Shown: positions 10,065 to 18,397 of the stretch, piece by piece
Layout: the number at the start of each line of letters is the position of its first letter
How positions within the stretch are numbered: position 1 is the stretch's first letter
NCBI GenBank assembly: GCA_015065605.1
Contig: SVPZ01000011.1
Location: forward strand, 1 to 62,922
Direction of reading: 5' to 3'
Source of the DNA: Oscillospiraceae bacterium
GTDB taxonomy: Bacteria; Bacillota; Clostridia; Oscillospirales; Acutalibacteraceae
DNA length: 62,922 bases
Notes under the pieces: generated by a model
What the model saw: only the letters and a program-made list of their open reading frames with translations
What the model was told of the DNA's origin: nothing
Databases searched by the model: none
Made by a program: the position numbers and the translations under genes

Positions 10065-10082
10065 TAAACAATATGTTATACT
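10054..10082 (+). promoter_or_regulatory. Sigma-A promoter for uppP inside the end of glgA
   Basis: TTGGCA, 17-nt spacer, TATACT. The -35 lies in the last codons of glgA and the predicted transcript start (about 10089) falls inside the glgA terminator hairpin. Confidence 0.55.
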
Positions 10083-10111
10083 AAAGGACAGTGATATTCG
10101 CTGTCCTTTTT
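10083..10111 (+). terminator. Terminator of the glycogen operon
   Basis: Stem aaaggacag / ctgtccttt with 9-nt loop and a T5 tail. Confidence 0.8.
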
Positions 10112-10143
10112 ACATATCGTAGTATTAAAGAAGGGTGTTTTTT

Positions 10144-10995
10144 ATGATCGGTTTAATAATAGTAGCGTTGATTTTCGGTATAATTGAAGGTATTACCGAA
10201 TGGCTTCCCGTAAGCAGTACGGGACATTTGATACTTTTCGAAGAAATACTTCCTAAATACGTATCAGGTGACGTTTGGGATATGTTTTTGGTTATAATTC
10301 AGCTTGGCGCAATTTTGGCTTCGGTAATTCTTTTCTGGAATAAAATATGGCCCTTTCAAAAACCTGATAAGGCGCTCAATAAAAGCATCGTCAAAAAGGA
10401 GAGCTTTGTTTTGTGGCTTAAGGTGGCAATTGCTACCGTACCGGGTGTAGCCTTTATATTATTGGGCCTTGACGAAATATGCGATAAATATTTTTATAAT
10501 TCAACAGGCGTGGCAATAGCCTTAATCGTTTTCGGTATATTCTTTATTCTTATTGAAAGATATAATAAAAAGCGTACTCCAAAATACGAGGGACTTTCTG
10601 ATATCTCTTATTCTCTGGCTCTTTATATCGGACTTTTTCAGCTTTTGGCGGCGGCGTTCCCCGGAACAAGCCGTTCGGGCGCAACAATTCTTGGCGCTTT
10701 ACTTCTCGGCGTATCCCGTGTAGCTGCTTCGGAATTTACCTTTATTCTAGCAATTCCCGCAATGCTCGGAGCAAGTCTTCTTAAAATACTTGATTTTATG
10801 GAAAAGGGCGTTGCGCTTAGTAATAACGATATTATTTTCCTTGTTGTCGGTACGGCTTGTGCGTTTATAGTATCGGTACTTGCCATTAAATTCCTTATGG
10901 GATATATTAAAAAACATAATTTCGAGGTGTTCGGTTATTACAGAATTGCGCTTGGTATTATAGTTCTTTTATCCTTTGGACTTATTATTAAATAG
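10144..10995 (+). CDS. uppP: Undecaprenyl-diphosphatase UppP/BacA
   Basis: An integral membrane enzyme of 283 residues that dephosphorylates undecaprenyl diphosphate to recycle the lipid carrier for peptidoglycan and wall polymers; the family also gives bacitracin tolerance. Both signature motifs are intact: EGITEWLPVSSTGHLI near the N terminus and FPGTSRSGATI in the middle, each within hydrophobic segments. ATG at 10144 is used because AGAAGGG lies 7 nt before it; a GTG three codons earlier overlaps the ribosome site. Likely monocistronic, from the promoter at 10054. Confidence 0.93.
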   Translation: MIGLIIVALIFGIIEGITEWLPVSSTGHLILFEEILPKYVSGDVWDMFLVIIQLGAILASVILFWNKIWPFQKPDKALNKSIVKKESFVLWLKVAIATVPGVAFILLGLDEICDKYFYNSTGVAIALIVFGIFFILIERYNKKRTPKYEGLSDISYSLALYIGLFQLLAAAFPGTSRSGATILGALLLGVSRVAASEFTFILAIPAMLGASLLKILDFMEKGVALSNNDIIFLVVGTACAFIVSVLAIKFLMGYIKKHNFEVFGYYRIALGIIVLLSFGLIIK

Positions 10996-10998
10996 TAC

Positions 10999-11027
10999 TT
11001 GACTTTTTATAAATTTTCTATTAAAAT
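10999..11027 (+). promoter_or_regulatory. Sigma-A promoter of the trpB T-box leader
   Basis: TTGACT, 17-nt spacer, TAAAAT; transcript would start near 11034. Confidence 0.7.
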
Positions 11028-11033
11028 GATAAA

Positions 11034-11287
11034 AACCGATGAGTAAGAAGAGTAATTTACTTTTAAGTTTACAGAGAGTTGTCAGTGGTGGAAAACAACA
11101 ACGGCGAGGTAAATGAATGGGCTTACGAGGGCAACCTGAAATAAAAGTAGGGAAGACGGATGCCGACCGTTACAGCGGATAGCATATATTAGTATGTGAA
11201 GTGTGCCGAAAGGCAAAGTCGGGTGGTACCGCGGAAAAGTTTTTTCGTCCCGAGTCTGTTTTTACAGGCTCGGGCTATTTTTATATG
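11034..11287 (+). ncRNA. T-box riboswitch, tryptophan specifier
   Basis: A leader that binds uncharged tRNA and then prevents termination. The T-box antiterminator motif GGGTGGTACCGCGG is at 11221-11234. Stem I can be drawn: lower stem GTAAG (11043-11047) with CTTAC (11122-11126), upper stem ATTTAC (11055-11060) with GTAAAT (11109-11114), leaving a specifier loop with AAGAGTA on one side and GAATGGG on the other. The specifier codon is therefore TGG at 11118-11120, meaning tRNA-Trp, which fits the trpB gene downstream. The attenuator hairpin (cccgagtctg/caggctcggg, T-rich tail) spans 11249-11285. Confidence 0.92.
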
Positions 11288-11393
11288 TAAAGGGATGTTT
11301 TTTATGTGTATATTATCTTTGCGATGGCGTCTTTTGGGTTGATTTTTCACAAAAATGTGTTATTATATTGTATGTAAAACGGAGGAATAAAAA

Positions 11394-12611
11394 ATGATTT
11401 ATAACGGAATTGATTTTGATACTTATCTTAAAAGCTATCCTAACGAGGACGGATATTTCGGTAAATACGGCGGTATGTATGTTGATGACCGTCTTAAAAA
11501 GGCTATGAATGAAATTACTCAGGCTTACTTTACCATTTGTAAGTCTAGAAAGTTTATTGACGAACTCAGAAGAATAAGAAAGGAATTTCAGGGCAGACCT
11601 ACTCCTATTTCTCACCTTGAACGTCTTTCAAATTCTCTCGGTAACGTTCAGCTTTACGTAAAACGTGAGGACTTAAACCATACGGGCGCTCATAAATTAA
11701 ATCACTGTATGGGTGAAGCTCTTCTTGCAAAATATATGGGCAAGAAAAAACTTATTGCCGAAACGGGCGCAGGTCAGCACGGTGTTGCTATTGCTACCGC
11801 AGCCGCTTATTTCGGTCTTGAGTGCGACGTTTATATGGGTAGCGTTGATATTAAGAAACAGGCTCCCAACGTTGCAAGAATGAAGATTCTCGGTGCAAAC
11901 GTAGTTGAGGTTACTCACGGTCTTGCAACCCTCAAAGAAGCAGTTGACGCCGCTTTTGAGGCTTACGCAAAGGATTATGAAAACAGCATTTACTGTATCG
12001 GCAGTGTTGTTGGACCTCATCCTTTTCCAATGATGGTAAGAGATTTCCAGAGTGTTGTAGGAATTGAGGCAAGAGAACAGTTTATGGAAATGACCGGCGA
12101 ACTTCCCGATGCCGTTGTTGCTTGTGTAGGCGGCGGTTCCAACTCCGCAGGCTTCTTCTCGGGCTTCTTAAATTATCCCGTTGATATTTACGGAATTGAA
12201 CCTCTCGGAAAGGGCACCAAGCTTGGCGACCACGCTGCTTCTTTGCAGTACGGAACCGAGGGCGTTATGCACGGCTTTAACAGTATTATGTTAAAGGATG
12301 AAAACGGTGACCCCGCTCCCGTTTACTCGGTTGCAAGCGGTCTTGATTATCCCTCCAGCGGTCCTGAACACGCCTTCTTAAGTGAACTTGGCAGAGTTAA
12401 ATACGACGTTATCGGTGATGACGACGCAATTGACGCTTTCTTCACTCTTTCCCGTCTTGAAGGTATTATTCCCGCTATTGAAAGTTCTCACGCTGTTGCT
12501 TACGGTATAAAGCTTGCTAAAGAAATGGGCAAGGGAAGTGTACTTATCAACCTTTCTGGCAGAGGTGATAAGGATATGGATTATATCATTGAAAAATATG
12601 GTATAAGATAA
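11394..12611 (+). CDS. trpB: Tryptophan synthase beta subunit, standalone
   Basis: Condenses indole with serine to give tryptophan using PLP. The 405-residue protein is of the TrpB1 type: [27 protein letters not shown] with the PLP lysine, [20 protein letters not shown] phosphate loop and GRGDKD near the C terminus. No trpA or other trp gene is nearby, so indole must come from elsewhere (a TrpA coded at a distance, tryptophanase, or uptake). GGAGG lies 8 nt before ATG. Controlled by the tryptophan T-box immediately upstream and followed by a strong terminator, so monocistronic. Confidence 0.93.
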   Translation: MIYNGIDFDTYLKSYPNEDGYFGKYGGMYVDDRLKKAMNEITQAYFTICKSRKFIDELRRIRKEFQGRPTPISHLERLSNSLGNVQLYVKREDLNHTGAHKLNHCMGEALLAKYMGKKKLIAETGAGQHGVAIATAAAYFGLECDVYMGSVDIKKQAPNVARMKILGANVVEVTHGLATLKEAVDAAFEAYAKDYENSIYCIGSVVGPHPFPMMVRDFQSVVGIEAREQFMEMTGELPDAVVACVGGGSNSAGFFSGFLNYPVDIYGIEPLGKGTKLGDHAASLQYGTEGVMHGFNSIMLKDENGDPAPVYSVASGLDYPSSGPEHAFLSELGRVKYDVIGDDDAIDAFFTLSRLEGIIPAIESSHAVAYGIKLAKEMGKGSVLINLSGRGDKDMDYIIEKYGIR

Positions 12612-12617
12612 ATTCTT

Positions 12618-12649
12618 TCGGAGGTTTTGTAAAAAACCTCCGTTTTTTT
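12618..12649 (+). terminator. Terminator of trpB
   Basis: cggaggtttt / aaaacctccg hairpin with a T7 tail. Confidence 0.85.
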
Positions 12650-12675
12650 AGTTTTTATAAAAATTTTAAAAAAAC

Positions 12676-12704
12676 TGTCACAAAAATAAGGGTAGTGTCG
12701 TTAT
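12676..12704 (+). promoter_or_regulatory. Candidate ECF-type autoregulatory promoter
   Basis: TGTCAC at 12676-12681 and TCGTTAT at 12698-12704 lie just upstream of the sigma gene, with spacing like that of ECF-sigma promoters, which often drive their own operon. No good sigma-A promoter is seen here. Assignment is by position and general resemblance only. Confidence 0.4.
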
Positions 12705-12735
12705 TATATACAGAAGGGTGAAAAGGAGGGAGATT

Positions 12736-13278
12736 ATGAAGCGTGATAAAACGGTAATAGAGAAAGACCGACAGGAAAAATTTAAAATTATTTATGAAAA
12801 ATACTGTCGGCTTATGAAATACATAGCGGTTAAAAATCTTGATAATGAAACGCTTGCGGAGGATGCCGTTCAGAATGCTTTTATAAAAATATTCAGATTT
12901 ATTGATAAAATCGAAGAAACCGATTCTCCCAAAACCCGCGCTTTCGTCGTTTTGATAACCGAAAACTGCTGTAAGGATATAAGGAAAATCGAAAACAGAC
13001 AAAGGCTTAGACAATTAAAATTAGTAAATGAAGGCTTTAAAAACAGGGAATTTGATTTTCAGGTGATAGAAGAAAAAGAAATTGCCAAACAAATTGATGA
13101 AATACCAAATCAATATAAAACTGTTTTGATGCTGAAATTTTATTATGATTTATCCTATGATGAAATCGGCGAAATACTGGGAATAACTAATCAAAACGTC
13201 AGAAAACGTCTTCAGCGCGCCAGAAAATGCGCTATAGAAATTTTAAAGAAAGGGGCAGATGATTTTGAAGATAAATAA
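12736..13278 (+). CDS. ECF-type RNA polymerase sigma factor
   Basis: A 180-residue sigma-70 family regulator. Region 2 covers the first half (YEKYCRLMKYIAVK, LAEDAVQNAFIKIFR) and region 4 the C-terminal part (PNQYKTVLMLKFYYDLSYDE, ILGITNQNVRKRLQRARK), a helix-turn-helix that reads the -35. ATG at 12736 has GGAGGG 5 nt upstream; a GTG at 12718 overlaps that site and is rejected. Its stop overlaps the next gene by 20 bases, the usual arrangement for a sigma/anti-sigma pair. It heads a four-gene operon whose other products are all membrane or exported. Confidence 0.9.
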   Translation: MKRDKTVIEKDRQEKFKIIYEKYCRLMKYIAVKNLDNETLAEDAVQNAFIKIFRFIDKIEETDSPKTRAFVVLITENCCKDIRKIENRQRLRQLKLVNEGFKNREFDFQVIEEKEIAKQIDEIPNQYKTVLMLKFYYDLSYDEIGEILGITNQNVRKRLQRARKCAIEILKKGADDFEDK

Positions 13279-13963
13279 AAAAGAAGAAAAATTTTATAAA
13301 GAAGCTTTTGAAGAGTACGTAAACAATCAACAAATGCCGAGTGAAGAAGAACTCGGTGCCGTGGAATTTTCTCCTGAATTCGAAGAAAAAATCCAATCAC
13401 TTTTAAATAGCAAAAAGCCCCTAAGGGTAGTAACTCCCAAAAAGGTTTTTATGAAGGTTGCTTCGGTGGTTCTTGCATGTACTCTTATGGCAAGTGCTTT
13501 CGTTGTAGGCAGTTTTGCCCAGCTCGGTGATAAAAAAGAAAATAAAATCAAAAAAATTATAGAACTGTATAACTGGGCTATGTATGATACGGGTGAAACG
13601 TATCTATGTTATACGCTTAGTTATCTTCCGGAGGGATATATAAGAAACAGACCTTGGTATTATGGTGATGACGGTCCTTGGAAAAATGAACAGGGTGACG
13701 TTATAAGTTTTTTTGAAAGAACCTATCGCAGTGAATCTCAATACTATAATTTCATGGAGTATCGCGATAATCTGCTTTTGCCTGAAATAGATTTATCGTC
13801 TGACGTTTATGAAAAATTAGACGGAGGACTATACGTCTTTAATAGTGAAACTGGGAAAGTTAGATATATATGGAGTGCTTACGGCTACGTTTTTGAAATA
13901 AGGGCAGATAACTTAAATAAAGAAGAAATTTTAAAAATGAAAAACAGTCTTAAAAACTGCTGA
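13259..13963 (+). CDS. Membrane-bound DUF4367-like anti-sigma protein
   Basis: A 234-residue single-pass protein: cytoplasmic N-terminal region of about 60 residues rich in Glu and Lys, one membrane helix (about 65-88, VFMKVASVVLACTLMASAF), and an outer domain. The outer domain ends with YIWSAYGYVFEIRADNL followed by a Lys/Glu helix, resembling DUF4367, a domain commonly found in regulators encoded with ECF sigma factors. The 20-base overlap with the sigma gene supports an anti-sigma role, inferred rather than shown. ATG at 13259 with AAAGGGG upstream. Confidence 0.75.
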   Translation: MILKINKKEEKFYKEAFEEYVNNQQMPSEEELGAVEFSPEFEEKIQSLLNSKKPLRVVTPKKVFMKVASVVLACTLMASAFVVGSFAQLGDKKENKIKKIIELYNWAMYDTGETYLCYTLSYLPEGYIRNRPWYYGDDGPWKNEQGDVISFFERTYRSESQYYNFMEYRDNLLLPEIDLSSDVYEKLDGGLYVFNSETGKVRYIWSAYGYVFEIRADNLNKEEILKMKNSLKNC

Positions 13964-13982
13964 TAAAGAGGTGAAGTTTGTT

Positions 13983-14957
13983 ATGAAAAAAATGATTGCT
14001 CTGATTTTATCTTCAGTTATTATTCTTTCTCTTTTTTCGGGTTGCTCAAAAAAAGAAAAGATTGTTTTTAGAGGTTGGATTGATGACAATGCTGCTCTTT
14101 ATGTAAAAATTAACAAGATGAATAGATTTGAGGTAAGGAATCTTATAGGTAATCCTTCGGCTAAAATTTTAAATGAAAATTGTGAAATTTTCCTTAAGGA
14201 AAATGGTGAAGCTTTACTTGTTTCTTATAATGCTGACGGTCTTGTTACTAAACTTCAAAGCGAGGATTTGGCTAAAATATCAGCCGATAGTAATGCCAGA
14301 AAACGCTGCGAGATAATGAATAAAATTCTTGGCAGAACTAAAGAAGAAATTATTAAAAGATATGGTGAGCCTGATGAAAAAATTGAAAAAGACAACGTCA
14401 TAATATATGATAACGCTTTTGATGTCAGGGTCAGAATTAAATTTGATGAAAATCAGAAGGCTCAAAAGATATTCGCCGAGGGCATTAATAATGAAATAAT
14501 CGGGAAAAATCCGAATGAAACGATTACTTTGCCCGAAAATCCTCTTGATGATTTTGAAGCCTTTGAGAAGGTTGCGTCGGGTATGTATGAGAAGGACTTG
14601 ATTTCTTTGCTCGGACAACCTCAGGGATTTTTTAAATATCAGAAAATCAGAGTGTATTTTGATAGCAATAAAAACTGTATATTTATTAAATGCGATGAAG
14701 ACAAAAAGGTTGAAAATATAGAAAAAATGACCTATCTTGAGGCTATGGAAAATCAAGTAAAAAACAGAAAAGCGTGGATGGTTCTGTTAATGAATGAATT
14801 TATAGGAAAAAGCAGAAAAGAAGTTAATGAAAAATATCACGTTGAATATATAAATCAAAATGCACGAACCTACGGATATGACGATATTGTTTCTTCTATG
14901 GTGTACCTTACCTATAGCAAAGAAGATGATACCGTTGAAAAGGTAACCTTAAACTAA
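13983..14957 (+). CDS. Lipoprotein made of repeated SmpA/BLIP-like modules
   Basis: A 324-residue lipoprotein (signal peptide, lipobox SLFSGC). After the Cys it contains about four modules of 60-70 residues, each starting with a helix and a turn: FEVRNLIGNPSAKI, KEEIIKRYGEPDEKI, EKDLISLLGQPQGFF and RKEVNEKYHVEYI, followed by beta-strands. The L-G-x-P pattern is that of SmpA/OmlA/BLIP-like domains, which bind other proteins at the cell surface. ATG 13983 is used (AAAGAGGTGA upstream). Third gene of the ECF operon; a possible ligand sensor or target of the sigma factor. Confidence 0.7.
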   Translation: MKKMIALILSSVIILSLFSGCSKKEKIVFRGWIDDNAALYVKINKMNRFEVRNLIGNPSAKILNENCEIFLKENGEALLVSYNADGLVTKLQSEDLAKISADSNARKRCEIMNKILGRTKEEIIKRYGEPDEKIEKDNVIIYDNAFDVRVRIKFDENQKAQKIFAEGINNEIIGKNPNETITLPENPLDDFEAFEKVASGMYEKDLISLLGQPQGFFKYQKIRVYFDSNKNCIFIKCDEDKKVENIEKMTYLEAMENQVKNRKAWMVLLMNEFIGKSRKEVNEKYHVEYINQNARTYGYDDIVSSMVYLTYSKEDDTVEKVTLN

Positions 14958-14970
14958 AGGGGGATTTAAT

Positions 14971-16710
14971 ATGAAAAAAACGAAGCTTATACGCGCTATA
15001 ATTGCCGTCGTTTCTGTGATTGCTGTTTTTTGCGCAATATTCTTTTTCGCTAATCCCCTTGCCGAAGGAAAACTTCCGTTTGACAGTGACTGTTATTCAT
15101 TCATTTTAGAGGGTAAGGAATACAGTCTGCCGTTTAAGGTTTCTCTTTTAAAAGAAAACGGATGGAGTATAAATAACGTAGAAAACAGCCGTGTGTATTT
15201 AGCGGGACACGGTTGTGAGGAATTTGAGGCAGTTAAAGGCAAAAAAACGGTTCGCGTTTTAATTGGAAACCCTACTTTAAATGAAGCGACAACTGACGAT
15301 TCAAACATAGTTGGAATAAAATTTTATCACGGCAGTAAGGTGAGATTTTTCCTGAAAAACGATATATCCTATGATTTTACAAGGGAGCAGATTATTTCCA
15401 CCTTTGGTTTGCCTGAGATTTTATCAGCAGAGGGAATCGAAAACTTTTATTATACCAAAAATGAAGAAAAATTTGATAAAGCGCAGTTCTATTTTTATGA
15501 TAGTCTTACAGATAATGATAAATCGGGACTTCCTGCCGTTACGCTGTATAATTTTGGAAACGTGGTATTTGATATAACACGCGCGAACGATAATGAAGAA
15601 ATACCGTATGAGGAACCTGTTGAATTGGGTGATGATTTAAGTTCAGGGCTTTTTAAAATCGGCGGCAGAATATACCGTCTGCCTATGCGTTACGGCGATT
15701 TTAAGCGTGATTGGAAAACAGAAGAATTTGTCACCTCTCTTCCTGCAAATACATATAGCGATAATTTCGTATTAAGACATAAAACAGGTGTTATAGAAAT
15801 TGATCCGTTTTTGATTAATGACGCAAAGTACGTTGATACTTCGGACGATGCTTCTATATATGGTTTTTTTAGTGACAATATAGATATATGGAACTGTGAT
15901 ATAGAATTTGCAGGCGGACTTAATCTTTGTAAGAACCGCGACGAAATGACAAAGGAACTTTCAGAATTTAAAAAAATCGGCAACGTTTATAGGTATGAAA
16001 AGGACGGCTTTAAATTAGAAATACAATACACGGATTTTGGAAATTGTATAAATTTTACGGTCTCTAAAAACGCCGATAAGTTTGAAAGCGAAGGAAGATA
16101 CTATATTGATTACGGGAAAAAAGAATTTTTTGACGTAAGCGGCGAAATAAAAGAAAGTGATAAAATTAAACCAATGGAGAAAATTTACGTTCCGTATTAC
16201 GTTCCTAAACGTTATTCAATGCAACCGGAAAAATATGGATACAAAAACTTTTCTAACGGTATTGTGTACCAAATAAATGGGTTTTCGTCAAAGATTTATT
16301 TTACTCAGGAGCCTATTGTAAGCAATAGAAAAATTAATTTACACAAAAAGGATTTAGTGCGGGAAAATAATGGATTTTATGTAAATGATAAAGGTTTTCA
16401 AATGTTCTTCTGGGAAAAAGACGGTTACAGATTTTCTTTGTATTCGGGCGGTATTTTGAAAAAAGAACTTTATCAAATGGCAGATTCGCTGATAACGCAA
16501 GAAGAGGCTGCGGCTAAAGAGGAAGAAAAGAGAGCGCCTATAAAGGCTAAAATTCAAGGAAAGACATTTAGGGAAATTGAAGCTGTTTACGGCAAAGCAA
16601 AGTCGTATTTTTCCGGCTTTTTCGGAGGTGTTTACGATATCGACGGAGTGAGGGTTACTATATATTTTGACAGTGACGGCTTTGTAAGAGAATTCTATTT
16701 AGAAGATTAA
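14971..16710 (+). CDS. Membrane-anchored exported protein of the ECF operon, unknown function
   Basis: A 579-residue protein with an N-terminal membrane anchor (about residues 7-28) and a large outer part of beta-rich sequence. Short repeats resemble those of the preceding lipoprotein: TREQIISTFGLPEIL (about 135) and TFREIEAVYGKAKSYF near the C terminus, each followed by strands such as DGVRVTIYFDSDG. Two segments also share the pattern GKEYSLPFKVSLLKENGW and GRIYRLPMRYGDFKRDW, suggesting internal duplication. AAAGGGGG ribosome site; 13 bp after the lipoprotein gene and last in the operon. No enzyme motif seen. Confidence 0.7.
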   Translation: MKKTKLIRAIIAVVSVIAVFCAIFFFANPLAEGKLPFDSDCYSFILEGKEYSLPFKVSLLKENGWSINNVENSRVYLAGHGCEEFEAVKGKKTVRVLIGNPTLNEATTDDSNIVGIKFYHGSKVRFFLKNDISYDFTREQIISTFGLPEILSAEGIENFYYTKNEEKFDKAQFYFYDSLTDNDKSGLPAVTLYNFGNVVFDITRANDNEEIPYEEPVELGDDLSSGLFKIGGRIYRLPMRYGDFKRDWKTEEFVTSLPANTYSDNFVLRHKTGVIEIDPFLINDAKYVDTSDDASIYGFFSDNIDIWNCDIEFAGGLNLCKNRDEMTKELSEFKKIGNVYRYEKDGFKLEIQYTDFGNCINFTVSKNADKFESEGRYYIDYGKKEFFDVSGEIKESDKIKPMEKIYVPYYVPKRYSMQPEKYGYKNFSNGIVYQINGFSSKIYFTQEPIVSNRKINLHKKDLVRENNGFYVNDKGFQMFFWEKDGYRFSLYSGGILKKELYQMADSLITQEEAAAKEEEKRAPIKAKIQGKTFREIEAVYGKAKSYFSGFFGGVYDIDGVRVTIYFDSDGFVREFYLED

Positions 16711-16712
16711 TA

Positions 16713-16749
16713 AAAAAGCAAGTAAAACGTTGCGTTTTACTTGCTTTTT
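16713..16749. terminator. Bidirectional terminator
   Basis: Palindrome gcaagtaaaacg-ttg-cgttttacttgc flanked by A6 and T5, shared by the ECF operon and mtaB, whose last codons overlap it. Confidence 0.85.
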
Positions 16750-18026
16750 GCTATTAAAGTTAAATTTTCAATATCTATAATTTCAACCTCTGATATTTTG
16801 CCGTTAAGATTTTCTTCACTTTTGATTTTAACTGGGCAGTAGTTTTCGCTAAAGCCGTGGTAAAAACCTAAGTCATCCTTGGTTTCAAAAAGTACGCTGC
16901 AGGTTTTGCCTATCATACCGTCAAGGAAATCGTTTTGGGTTTTTAGGGTTGCTTCTATCATTAGTCTGCTTCTTCTTGACTTTTCATTTTTATCTACCTG
17001 ATTTTTCATATTATAAGCAACGGTACCTTCTCTGCGTGAATAAGCAAAAACGTGGGCAGAGGCAAAGCCTATTTCCTTTGCAAAATTAAGACTTTTAGTG
17101 AATTCTTCTTCACTTTCACCTGCAAAGCCTACCATAATATCGGTGGTAATGGCGGCGCTTTCAAAATTTTCTCTTATGCGTTTTACTAAATCTCTGTAAA
17201 AGGCCGTGTCGTAATGGCGGTTCATTCGCTTTAAGGTTTCGTCACAACCTGACTGTAATGAAAGGTGAAACTGCGGACAGAATTTCTCTTGCGATTTAAG
17301 TCTTTTGAGCATTTCATCGCTTATATGGTCGGGTTCAAGTGAACCTAAACGAACGCGTTTGATTTCGTCAACTGAACATACCGCATCAATTGCATCGCAT
17401 ATATTTATATCGGTGCCTTTGCCGTACGATGTAAGATTTATTCCTACAAGCACGATTTCGCAAAAACCTTTTTGACCAAGGATTTTTGCTTCCTCTTTTA
17501 TACTTTCCAAGTTTTTTGAACGGATTGCGCCTCTGGCAAAGGGAATGATGCAATAGGTACAGTATCTGTCACATCCGTCCTCTATTTTCATAAAGGCTCG
17601 GGTGCGCTCTTCAAAATCCGTAATATCGGGAGTGTTGAAAATTTCACTTCTTTCGTGCTTTTCGATTTTTACGATTTTTTCGCCGTTTTCTAAAAAGGCT
17701 TTGACTAAAAGGGGGATTTTTTTTGGGTCGGTATTTCCTACGATAATATCGGCTTCGGGAAGTTTATCTGCGATATCGGGAAAAGCCTGAGGCATACAAC
17801 CTGCAAGAACGATGACCGCGTTTTTACAAATTGCACGGTATTTTCGGAGCATCTGTCTTGTTTTTCTGTCACTTTCAGCGGTTACGGTGCAAGAGTTTAT
17901 TATAAAAACGTCACATAGGGCGGCATCGGTTATAACCGTGTCACCCTGCTTTTCAAACAACTCGCGCATTACCTGAGTTTCATATTGATTAACCTTGCAT
18001 CCTAAAGTAAAAAATCCGATTTTCAT
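16737..18026 (-). CDS. mtaB: tRNA t6A37 methylthiotransferase MtaB
   Basis: Radical SAM enzyme that adds a methylthio group to t6A at position 37 of tRNAs reading ANN codons. The 429-residue protein has the N-terminal UPF0004 domain with three cluster cysteines (LGCKVNQYE, NSCTVTAESD, AGCMPQ), the radical SAM CxxxCxxC motif (DGCDRYCTYC, about 150) and a C-terminal TRAM-like region. The YCTYC context and length fit MtaB rather than MiaB or RimO. ATG 18026 is used: GGAGGG is 6 nt upstream and the sequence MKIGFFTLGCK is the family N terminus. Divergent from the HPr-like gene. Confidence 0.9.
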   Translation of the reverse strand: MKIGFFTLGCKVNQYETQVMRELFEKQGDTVITDAALCDVFIINSCTVTAESDRKTRQMLRKYRAICKNAVIVLAGCMPQAFPDIADKLPEADIIVGNTDPKKIPLLVKAFLENGEKIVKIEKHERSEIFNTPDITDFEERTRAFMKIEDGCDRYCTYCIIPFARGAIRSKNLESIKEEAKILGQKGFCEIVLVGINLTSYGKGTDINICDAIDAVCSVDEIKRVRLGSLEPDHISDEMLKRLKSQEKFCPQFHLSLQSGCDETLKRMNRHYDTAFYRDLVKRIRENFESAAITTDIMVGFAGESEEEFTKSLNFAKEIGFASAHVFAYSRREGTVAYNMKNQVDKNEKSRRSRLMIEATLKTQNDFLDGMIGKTCSVLFETKDDLGFYHGFSENYCPVKIKSEENLNGKISEVEIIDIENLTLIAKSK

Positions 18027-18045
18027 ATTTTCCCTCCGAAAATAT

Positions 18046-18074
18046 ATTTTACTATAAAACCGTAAAGTTTGCAA
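18046..18074 (-). promoter_or_regulatory. Sigma-A promoter of mtaB
   Basis: Minus-strand TTGCAA, 17-nt spacer, TAAAAT. Confidence 0.6.
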
Positions 18075-18077
18075 CAC

Positions 18078-18106
18078 TTGACTTTTTTTATATAAAAGAG
18101 TAATAT
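18078..18106 (+). promoter_or_regulatory. Sigma-A promoter of the HPr-like gene
   Basis: TTGACT, 17-nt spacer, TAATAT; back to back with the mtaB promoter, with only 3 bases between the two -35 boxes. Confidence 0.6.
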
Positions 18107-18137
18107 GATAGTCAGAAAACTTAATGGAGGTTTTTCT

Positions 18138-18365
18138 ATGATTACGGCGCAGGTATTATTAAATAATATTGAAAGTGTTAATCGCTTTGTTGCTAAAATG
18201 AGCGAAAAGGATTATGATATTGATTTAAGTTCGGGAAAATATCTTGTGAACGGAAAATCTATGATGGGCGTCTTAAGCCTTGATTTAACAAAACCCGTTA
18301 CCGTTAACGCAGAAACTGATGATGAAACCTTTCTTGAGGAAATAGACGAATACATAGCAAAATAA
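18138..18365 (+). CDS. HPr-family protein lacking the phosphorylatable His
   Basis: A 75-residue protein with the HPr fold pattern: VNRFVAKMSEKDYDIDLSSG, then GKSMMGVLSLDLTKPV, which matches the region around the regulatory Ser-46 (KSIMGVLSL type), and a C-terminal EEIDEYI helix. The N-terminal HARPA motif with the active His-15 is absent, so it cannot carry phosphate from PEP:enzyme I in the usual way. Such degenerate HPr proteins are frequent in Clostridia and their role is unclear. ATG 18138 with GGAGGT upstream; the frame extends 11 codons earlier without a ribosome site. Confidence 0.75.
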   Translation: MITAQVLLNNIESVNRFVAKMSEKDYDIDLSSGKYLVNGKSMMGVLSLDLTKPVTVNAETDDETFLEEIDEYIAK

Positions 18366-18397
18366 AAAAATAAGAGGGCGTTCCCTCTTATTTTTTT
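18366..18397. terminator. Bidirectional terminator
   Basis: aataagaggg-cgtt-ccctcttatt with A- and T-runs on its two sides, shared by convergent genes. Confidence 0.8.
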
